Below the pieces are notes generated by a model, which saw only the letters and a list, made by a program, of their open reading frames with translations, was not told the origin of the DNA and searched no databases. This document shows positions 55,501 through 64,000 of a DNA stretch of 64,000 nt, in pieces; positions within the stretch are counted from its first letter, which is position 1, and each line of letters starts with the position of its first letter. Source of the DNA: Henricia sp. BOLD:AAB3569 (taxonomy: Eukaryota > Echinodermata > Asteroidea > Spinulosida > Echinasteridae); contig JBBELK010000386.1 in the NCBI GenBank assembly GCA_037783545.1, forward strand, positions 620,001 through 684,000, given 5' to 3'. The translations under genes and the position numbers were made by a program.

Positions 55501-56301
55501 AATTTCCTATTTTCTTCCCATGGATAGTATTTTGGGGAGGTTTTATTTAAATACCGGTATATGATTCTTGGGTCAAAACAGAATCCATTTTATTGAAAAA
55601 AATCTCAACACACTCCTTTAACAGTGCTGTTTTTATCAAGGTTTGTACTGGGTAGAGACTATTTTTGTTTCCATAAAAATCTGAACATGTTACATTGTAT
55701 TTATTTTATTCCCTTTTATTTCCAAGTACCGTACCACTTAATGAAATATCACTGTACTCCAAAACAACTTGTCTCTCTTCTGATTGCTACATGTTATGCA
55801 AATGATCCTGGAGCACAGTAGAGTACGCGGCGTTGTCAAAACAATGGCAGCTTTATGTATTAATATACATATAGCCCATAGATACGGTACATGTATAGCA
55901 ACAATCTCTCGTTAAGGCGTAAGAGCCTGCACGAACCGCGAAACATGCTTGTGTTGTCCAGCGAAGTGTATAAATACCCTTGTATTATATTCGCGCGAGA
56001 CCTTTTGATACACGCACACGTATCATGTATGCACAGCCACCTAGCGTGCTGTCGTATATTGCACCAGTCTTGGCCTGTATTTAGACAGCTTGTGTGGTTA
56101 AATTTGCCGTGCATGGGCATGGCCGATCCTTAAATGACGCAATTACATGTGACGTGGCTGGGGTGGTTTTCATATATTGTACCCGTATGAAAATGAAATG
56201 TGAATTAAAACAGCTCTTTTGTTATCTCACATTTTATGAAAGATTCACAGAATATGGGTCGATTTCCTGACACTTATAAAACATCTCCTAGATTGTCGGT
56301 T

Positions 56302-56632
56302 AAAGGAGCGTGTTCAGATTTCTTCCAGAAAATATTTCGTTTTATCATAAGAATCTTATAAAATTCCTGCCCAAAATACTATCCATGAGAAGAAAACAGG
56401 AAATTTGCAATCTCCAATTTGGATGTGGAAGCAAAAAAGGTTGGTGTAATTACTGCACTGCATTATGGAACCAGATAAAAAAGTTCACAAAACATCGGTG
56501 GTTTTTTTTAACGATATCCTTGAAAATGTACAGATTGAGAACGCACAATTTCAGAATGGTAATGAGAAAAATACGACAAATAATATGCTTTCAAAATCCC
56601 AACACCCATGGGAAAATGTGATATGGACAAAC
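56302..56632 (+). mobile_element. TIR MITE, GAGCGTGTTCAGAT family, copy 5
   Basis: TAAAGGAGCGTGTTCAGATT at the left, CTCCAATTTGGATGTGGAAG internally, CACCCATGGGAAAATGTGAT at the right. Confidence 0.68.
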
Positions 56633-59201
56633 TGTGATATTTGGCATCCTTGCAAAGAGGGTTTTCTACATGTAGTCACTGGTTCGAGTAGGAATTGAAC
56701 CTCAGACGCTCACCACTGTAGGCCAGCACCCCAACCACCCAACTACAGTTCTTTAAAGTATAATGTAAAAATGTTGACATCGTGGTAGAATAATTATTTA
56801 AAAGTGCTTTTCTCCAGTTAAAAAAGGTATCGTACATAAATGAATTTACTTGTTATTCACGAGTCGTACATGCATTTATGGATTATCTCATGAAATTTTC
56901 ATTTGCAAAATGGAATTGCTCTCTCAAGAATGCTTTTGAATTTTAATGACGATCTACGAAGTGTTGGGATTCCTTCTTCAGAATATTGAACCATCAGAAT
57001 AATAGTCGTTTCCTGGTCATTGTTTGGATCCTGAGCCGATGAAATTGCAGAGACCTTAGTAACGGCACAGTTGAAAAAGAATATTTTATTGGTCGCTCAA
57101 GGCAGCGGGCATTTTCAGTAATTTTCCTAATGTCCTTGGCTTCTCAAACAATGCTTTAATTTCATTTTCCTGAGTGTGTACATGTAGGTGGTTTAATTTT
57201 GCATTGAGTTAGGATGTGAATTTAGTGGGGATCACTGTCCAGGCTGTATGCTGAATTATTGAAATTCTTGATTTGGGAAAGGAAAAAAAATCACAGAGAC
57301 CAATCACCGATCAATTGCACTACACACAAAGAAATTTTGCAGATTTAATTTTTAGTTTCACATACAGCCTTATTGTTGATTTTTCTTTCTAATGTGTGAT
57401 GACTTTCAAAGACCAATTGAATCTTAAATGCATGCCGGAATTGTGCTGAAAACGGTAAATTAAATTTGTTGTACAAAAATATCTTGTTAAGCATAATATT
57501 CCACGATCCTCCAAATTCAATTTGATTTTTCACTAACCCTAGAACGTTGGGATAAATTGACTTTCGTGTTTATTAAATTGAAGAAATTGTTCTGTGGCAT
57601 GTTCATAGTGTCATTTAAGAGCAAGACTCGATTGATTCAAGTCTTCAAGAACAAGTCTCAAGTCTTTAAGGAAGGAATGGGCATACTTTGGGGAGGTATT
57701 TTATATGATTGTTAGGTTAGAATGAAATCCATTTTCTAGAAAATTATGAACACAAAAATTATACCACAAAATACGCAGCTCTATAGCAAAGGCATGGAGC
57801 CACCGCAAGGGATGATGGGATGGATTACAATACGATGACGAGAATGTGTGTGTAACCCCACTTTATTATAATACGATTACAATCCGATTTTAATAAGTTT
57901 GTCGTGTGACCCCGGTCGTCGTTGGAAATATTACAATCATATCACAATCGAGTAATTATGAGAATATTCTCGTGTTACCCCGTCCCTAAGTCTGTGACTT
58001 TTTTTATAGCCACCAAGTCGTTCATTTTCAGACACCTTTTTTTTTGGAAAATGGGGAGGGAGATTTTTTTTGTCTAGGTAATCTGTGCACCGTATGCCAT
58101 AGATAATCATAGATTTGCAACCTTGCGTGGCCTGCTATTATTTGAGATACGGTCACCATAGCAATGGCTGGAAACCTTGCAATAGGAAATGAATGTATTT
58201 GTTGTTAATAGGCTGAAATGCCTCTTACGTTTTGAGTCCATTGTGCACACTGAATACAACCAAGCATTATATGTACCGTTCGTGTATCACATGCGGAAAA
58301 GCCATTATGGCAAATAACTGAAATAATTACGCTATGGGCCCCAAAAAATCATTAAATTTAGAGGGATGGAGTCCTTTGCCACTAAATCTTTTTCCCCCCA
58401 ATTGTTTTCCCAGAATATGCTGCTCAGGAAATTTATGAACTTTGCTAAAATTTATAGAATATTAATCACACGTAACACAACTGTACATGACAGTTTTTTG
58501 CTTAGTGCCGTACAAAATTGTCAACATTTAGTAGGCCTATTGATCACGTTCAAATGAAGTCACTTCCTGCAATTTGCCACGTGCATCATGATTTTGAGCG
58601 TATTTTTTTGTGACGCGCATCGGTTGCGCCGTATTTTGAACAAATTTCGAGCAACACGCGCGTGTGCGTGTTTGGAACATGTTCTAGCGTGCGCGTGCTT
58701 TATGGCGTTTAGTACGCAGTACAGCATTTTTTCCTACGAAGATGGCGTCTGTGAACGTGATCAATCTATGCCTTGAAATACTCTAAATAATGTAAATTTT
58801 GCATTTTACTAAATGTACCAAGCATCATTCTTGACAGAAAGTGACAGTCAAGGACAATTTTGTCCCATTAGTATGTGTGCACGTAGTCCACGTAAATCTT
58901 TTTCTTTCAGGTATTTTTAATTACTTGTGTATGCATTCAATATGATACATGTACAGTGTACACCTACATGTATTGCACATGTAGATGGTACTTGTGTTGC
59001 ACGTACACACTTGCTTGTATTATTAGCCTCTGACTGCTCACCTGACAACATGAAATATGCACGTCAGTTCGCATACTACGTACGTATGTGTATGGTAACT
59101 TAAGCTTTTAATTTCTGAAGTCATTATTTCTTTAGGCATGGCCCTTTTGATTTATTTATCAATTTATTTATTTATGTTTATTTCATTTGATCTCTTTGTA
59201 G
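56633..59201. other. Presumed PALD1 intron 1, no exon seen
   Basis: No credible coding exon. A reversed tRNA-like fragment (GAATTGAACCTCAGACGC) lies at about 56690-56755. A GACTTG-repeat echo lies at 57616-57675, and an X-box-like string with one mismatch (GTCACCATAGCAAT) at about 58149. The short open frames look like chance. Confidence 0.4.
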
Positions 59202-62018
59202 GTTGGATTTGTTCTGTGTTATTTACACGTACGTGCCGACTGAGTGATTATTTGAGGAATTTTGCGTACAAAAGGAGCCCAACACGGCATCACTATAGGT
59301 CAGTGCGTAGTGCAAAGCGCAAAGATGGGGACAGGCGCAAGCAGCGCGTCATCACGGTCGCCATCGCCCGACGCCCTGCCAACAAACAACCGGCTGACAA
59401 ACCAACGCAAAAATTCCTTCGGGATCAACGGCAGCGGTAATAAGTGGAAAGGACATAACGTGGTCTGTAACGACGTTGCTCCGATCGTTATAACGAAGGA
59501 CTGCTTTGAGGAATTTCAGTGTACGTTACTGGCTGACAAACGATCGGCTGTTAAAGGAAGCATTAAGGATGGGTTACCTGAACACACGCTAGTACAGGTA
59601 AGAAGCCGTCTAATGTTGTCAACATTTTCACGGGTCTACCATGTCTACAGAGCGTAGGAAGGGGGTAGGAGGGTCGAGGTCCGCGTACGACTTTACATGC
59701 ACTGTAAAATGTTGACATTTGAAGGTAAATGTACTGAAAAAATGTTGACAAAGTAGTATTTCGGGAGAGGGATGGAACGTCTTGAAAAATACTACGCTAT
59801 GTAGAATCATGAAATTTTCGACAACTTTGGACGTTCCCCAAATGCTGTTTTATCATAAAATCTACTACACATTAGGCTTGGTGATTCCATGTTTGAGTCG
59901 AGTAGAATCGATTCCACTTTGGGAATCGAAATCGCGATTCAAGATTTTTGAGGGATCAATTTCCAGTAGAGATAAATTCCCTTTCGTTGAGATTCGATTT
60001 CCAGTGATAGCTTGCCCATTCCAGAAATTACTTAGCAATTCGGAAGCCAAAATACTTGATTTCTGCAAAGTATTCAGCATCTTGCAATTTCCACATATTA
60101 GGAATGTGTGTGGCACAGGCCGGCATCATACGTGTTCGGGGCCAATAACTGGGTCTTCGTCTGCACAGTACCATTAATGTACTTCAACTAAGACACGCTC
60201 ATTATTTCTAATGTTTTTCGTAAAAAATCGGAGTCAACTCCGAAAATGCTGGAGTTGCCCAAGCCTACTGGACATACTCAAGTGTTTTTTTAACAGAGCA
60301 TGATTATTATTATTATTATTATTAATATTATTTCTTTCTTGTATTCTAAAAGTGCCCATTGCACTTGCAAGCGTCATTTCAGAAATGTTTCATTTTTTTA
60401 ATTTATTTATATTTTATTTATTTACCACATCCAACAGTGGAGAGACCGCCAATTACAGGAATGGGAGCAAGTGTGGTTGAGTGCCTTGCTCAAGGGCACA
60501 GGTGCCACAACCCGTCACGGCCAGGAATCGAACCTACATTCTAGTACTAGCACAGGAACTTAAGTTTGACGCACTAGACCGCTCGGCCATAACACCCCAC
60601 CATTAATGTTATCCATCCTGTAAAAACAGTCTTAAAATACCTTTAAACTTGTATTTGCTAATGAATGCATTATCAAAATAAAACCTGCTCAGAGAAGTTG
60701 ATGCGTACAGTGGTATTTTCGCGTAGAAACGGCCAGTAGTGCTTTTTCAGTGTACAATGTAATATGTCATTTGAACTACCGTATACTGTATAGTGCGCCA
60801 AATACTGGTTTTTGTATTATGTTTTGTCTGCACCCAAGATAAATGGGTAAATTGTTGCCCAATACCGTATGGCTAAAAAGTGTCTACGGTAATACCAATG
60901 TCCACAGTTAGAAACATGCTCTATTTCCCAGAATGCCGGTACAACTCCTTGTGACAAATTTGTAATTTTAATATTTCTGTAAAATGAATGAATGCTTAAA
61001 AATAGTGGCGATTTTAGCATTAAAATTCTGGTGGCCGAGTGGTTTGGGTCATTGACTCGCAATCATAGGTGAAAACTTGGGATTGAGGGTTCGAACCCGG
61101 CTGCGGCACCTGTGCAAGGCACTCAACCACACTTGGTCATCCTTCGAAAGGGATGTAAAGCTGTTGGTCCAGTGTGTTAGGTAATGGTTGTGCACTTTAA
61201 AGATCCCAGAGCATTTTTTCATGAAGAGCAAGGGGATTCCCCGGTGTCTCTGGCCATTTCTAATTTCTAAATCTTCATGGGTTTCCTCACGCTTTAGAGG
61301 GCACTTTAGAGGAATCCTTGGTATGAATACCAGAAAGAAATAATAATAATAATAATAATAACTGCGATATTCTACTCTGGGACTTGCAATGCAATGCACA
61401 GGTGTCATTTTACACGTATTACCATACGGTAGAACTGCAAAACAATTAGAGTTGAACAAAATTTGAATGTTTGTTTCAGATCTCAGTTACTAGTTTTTAC
61501 AGCATTTTTTTCAAATTTTCTAAAAGTACCATGAAGTTAAAGCATGCACATTTTGGCTTTAATCCATACAGGATAAGTACTTCATGGTGGCCGATCAATT
61601 CGTGGGCATTGACGGACTCAAAACAACAGAAAAGTACGGCGCCCCCAACTTCAGGCGAGCTGGCGGCGGTTTTTCGGTGTACGGCATGGGCCAACCAACT
61701 GGGTCGGGACTAGCAAAGGCCATGGATGTCGTAGCAGAAGAAGGATGCTCGGTAAGACGAAATATGCCTTTAATTAATTTCGTCACAGACCTTGAAAAAA
61801 TAATAGTAAAAGAATTTCCAACCCTAACTTTTTTTTCCTCCCATACCCAGGAACTGATTGTAGTTTGCATTCGAGAGGAACCCGTACTCTTTCTGAAACT
61901 AGACGAGGATTTTGTATCGTACACCCCACGAGAGAGAGACCGACTTTACGACAACATCACCACACGTGTTTCGCTATCGGAGGACATTAGTAACGAAGAA
62001 GTAGCATTGCGAAAAGAG
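59202..62018 (+). CDS. pald1: Paladin (PALD1), 5' part: three coding exons, gene continues past window
   Basis: Paladin is an N-myristoylated, phosphatase-domain-containing protein linked in vertebrates to phosphoinositide and receptor signalling. Exon A is 59202-59597, with ATG 59325 (AAAGATGGGG) after a predicted 5' UTR acceptor at 59201; exon B is 61572-61751; exon C is 61851-62018. All junctions are phase 0 and the 169 codons are open. The N terminus MGTGASSAS is a myristoylation signal, like MGTTAS in human. Further matches to human paladin: APIVITKDCFEEFQ, PEHTLVQ, KYGAPNFRRAGGGFSVYGMG, CIREEPVLFLKLDEDFVSYT, EEVALRKE. The phosphatase CX5R signatures should lie in later exons outside the window. 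No further exon was found in 62019-64000. Confidence 0.93.
59607..59838 (+). mobile_element. GTTGTCAACATTTTCA-family MITE, copy 4 (after PALD1 exon A)
   Basis: GTTGTCAACATTTTCACGGG, CTACAGAGCGTAGGAAGGGG, CTTTACATGCACTGTAAAAT, CTTGAAAAATACTACG and AATTTTCGACAACTTTGGAC. It starts about 10 bp after the exon A donor. Confidence 0.68.
59873..60267. mobile_element. hAT-like element, copy 2 of the 38118-38602 family
   Basis: Starts TAGGCTTGGTGATTCC, has GAATCGATTCCACTTTGGGA, and ends GGAGTTGCCCAAGCCTA. Flanks CTACACAT and CTGGACAT match at 6 of 8 positions, fitting a decayed 8-bp target duplication. Confidence 0.72.
60303..60603 (-). repeat. tRNA-derived SINE with (AAT)n tail, minus copy
   Basis: The reverse complement starts GTTATGGCCGAGCGGTCTAG (A-box of Ser/Leu type), then GTAGGTTCGATTCCTGG (B-box), then GCCCTTGAGCAAGGCACTCA, and ends in an AAT run seen as ATTATTATT at 60304-60330 on the + strand. 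It lies in PALD1 intron between exons A and B. Confidence 0.72.
61031..61356 (+). repeat. tRNA-derived SINE with (AAT)n tail, plus copy
   Basis: GGTGGCCGAGTGGTTTGGG (A-box, type II tRNA-like), GGGTTCGAACCCGGCTG (B-box), TGCAAGGCACTCAACCACAC, AAAGATCCCAGAGCATTTT and AAGGGGATTCCCCGGTGTC, ending (AAT)n at about 61338-61360. The body is shared with 49188-49490. Confidence 0.78.
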
Positions 62019-64000
62019 GTAAGCGCCAACTTGTAAGGAGTTTCTGTAAATTTGTCGGCTGTTACGTGTACCTCAAAAGGGTTGTAAAGTGTACCTGATC
62101 AATATTGGGATTGTATAAAACACGTAATAAGCTTCAGATCACATTTTTGAGCCCCCTATTTTTCCCATGAATGTTGAGATTTTGATACCTCATCACGTGT
62201 CATATTTTTCTCATTACCATTCTGGAATTTCGCGCTCTCAATCCGTACATTTTCAGGGATCTCATCAAAAATCCATCGAAGTTTAGTAAACTACTTTATC
62301 CGTTCCATAAAGCATACATGTCCTGGTACATGTACGTACTCAAAATGTAAACATAGTTTTTGTCTAATTTCTTTTTCCTTCAGTGTGGACAGACAGATAT
62401 ACTGTTTCAACCTTGTATGTTGATTCTGTTGTACATGTTGCAAATGTCATCTTCATTTATCTTGCATTGTAAATTTCTGATGCTTATACGTAGCCTTGGG
62501 TGGTTTTTTTCCCTTCCTCCAGGCACCTCCATATAATCAACATGCTTGTGTGTTGCTATGGAAACGGACTAAAAATAACTGGGTACAAAACGTAATACAA
62601 AACACCTTTCTCGTGTTTATTAGAAAGTGGTGTGTAATGTGTCATCTGTTTGTTTTTATTCCTTTTTTGGGGGGGAGGGCTGTGTTGTGGGGGTGGGGGG
62701 AGGGGCGGAGGGAGAATGTCAGGGTTCTCCCCACGTACAACTGTGCGTATCGGCCCGATACGCTGAAATTCCGGCCCGATACGCAGGAAAAATTGCCGAT
62801 CAAAAAATTCAGCTCCCGATACGCACAACAAAAAATCAAAAAATATCACACATGGTGCTGCTAAAGAATACAATAAAATTACCAGACTTAAATTCTCTCT
62901 CGTGAAAAAAAGAACCACAGAGAATTCATGGCAAAAAATACTTCTGATTCGCACGGCCGACCAAAAACAGCTCTCGATACGGTACGGCTGGCCCGGTCGC
63001 CCGGTGCTGGTCCACGGGCGCCGGAACGTGCCTAGTCTGGTTTCCGGACCAAAAGATTCCCGACTTTAGTCCAACTCATGCCGATCACCGTTTTGTTAAC
63101 TTGAACGTCATTGACCAGAATTTACTAGCAACAGGTCATATTATTTTTATCAGCCAATCAGCATGCGTTTTACAACACGAGTTGGTCTCTTCACGTGAAA
63201 TTCCCTGCACGTATGTACACATGGTACAGGAAATATATAGAGGTCGGAGGTATTCGGAGGTGGTCGGATGTACCCAAAGGTACCCGGAAGTAGATTTTGT
63301 TGCTAACGTGTAGTTTGTGCGTTGACGGTGGCTCCGGAGCTACTTGGTATTTAAATAACAACCCGGTTGTACCATGTACTACACGGTCACAAAAAGATTC
63401 TACCTCCGGGTTACTCTGACCTCCGGATTTTAACCACACCCCATGGTACATGTAGATAGCTGGGTTGTCGATCGTAATTTTTGTGATAGTTTTTTCGTGC
63501 ATCGCAGCGACCGTGTTTTGCTTGATCGTCATTTTTATGGAAAATATCGTCAACTCCCATGGATAAAGTGCAAAAATGTATTTGAGAAATGAGCATATTT
63601 CGTGAGGACCGGCTGGCGGCGTGGCGCGTCAAGCCTGCCGGGCAGGCTGCCACTCTGGCTGCATGCAGCACGCGGGTAAATGGACCGCGAACCCGGAAGA
63701 CTGAGGCCTAGGGCCAAGGCCACATGAATGGGTGCGGTATGGAAAAGAATTGAGTATATGTACATGATCATGGCTTCAAACCTTGTGTGCAAAACATGAG
63801 GCAGACTGAAATGTTTTTTAGGAAGTGTTTCCACACAAAATTAAAATTTTCTCACTCAAAAATTTCGAGTTTTTCCATCAAAACTAACCGATGCTTTATT
63901 ATATTATGGAATATTGTATTTAGTCCTAGTCTTTTAAAGATTTGTTTTTTTAAACAAAAAATTAATCTGCACAAAAACAATCTTAAATAATTCATAACAA
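62019..64000. other. PALD1 intron, repeats only
   Basis: A GAGCGTGTTCAGAT-family fragment (-) lies at 62128-62313. An X-box-like GTTGCTATGGAAAC lies at 62552-62565. A G-rich tract lies at 62669-62712. Short words CGATACG(C/G) recur at 62755-62985, and GGTCGGA/CCTCCGG words at 63240-63425. No paladin exon was found. Confidence 0.45.

Noticed and set aside
62496..62954. Open frames of 122-132 residues downstream of PALD1 exon C
   Set aside because: No similarity to paladin after EEVALRKE; composition follows G-rich and repeated CGATACG words.

Overview
This is a window of animal nuclear DNA: AT-rich, with spliced genes, long introns and a dense load of non-autonomous transposons, SINE-like repeats and tandem repeats. 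No prokaryotic, viral or CRISPR feature was seen. Protein similarity and the repeat style suggest a marine invertebrate, most likely an invertebrate deuterostome such as an echinoderm or hemichordate. The phylum is an inference; the sequence alone does not fix it.

Four protein genes can be built. (1) An intronless neurogenin-type bHLH transcription factor lies at 499-1365 on the + strand. (2) A 22-exon orthologue of CCDC33, a C2-domain and coiled-coil ciliary protein, has coding exons from 10567 to 40153 on the + strand; every exon junction is phase-compatible and the model gives about 1,046 residues. (3) A complete 13-exon COP9 signalosome subunit 3 gene (CSN3/COPS3, 426 residues) runs on the - strand from its ATG at 50930 to its stop at 44395. 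(4) The 5' part of a paladin (PALD1) gene lies on the + strand, with three coding exons from 59325 to 62018, and runs off the right edge. CCDC33 and COPS3 converge tail to tail. COPS3 and PALD1 diverge, and a likely non-coding first exon of PALD1 (donor at 51270) would place both promoters in about 340 bp.

Layout: 1-2200 neurogenin and its 3' region; 2200-10500 intergenic DNA with foldback elements and a 1.5-kb tandem triplication; 10500-40150 CCDC33, whose introns hold most of the repeats; 40150-44390 repeat-filled gap; 44395-50930 COPS3; 50930-51270 presumed shared promoter; 51270-59200 presumed PALD1 intron 1 with nested transposons; 59200-64000 PALD1 5' exons and SINEs.

The most unusual structure is in CCDC33 intron 3. 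Ninety-one head-to-tail 42-bp units (12975-16807), with no length change anywhere, are enclosed by perfect 15-bp inverted repeats and flanked by TTAA/TGAA. This looks like a satellite grown inside a TTAA-targeting MITE. Other points of note: a candidate internal CCDC33 promoter with a perfect RFX X-box and a phase-matched first exon (30436-31211); hAT-like insertions with intact 8-bp target duplications, one checkable against a paralogous copy lacking the insert; a repeat family found just downstream of three splice donors; and a neurogenin-paladin linkage that recalls human 10q22.1 (NEUROG3 and PALD1).
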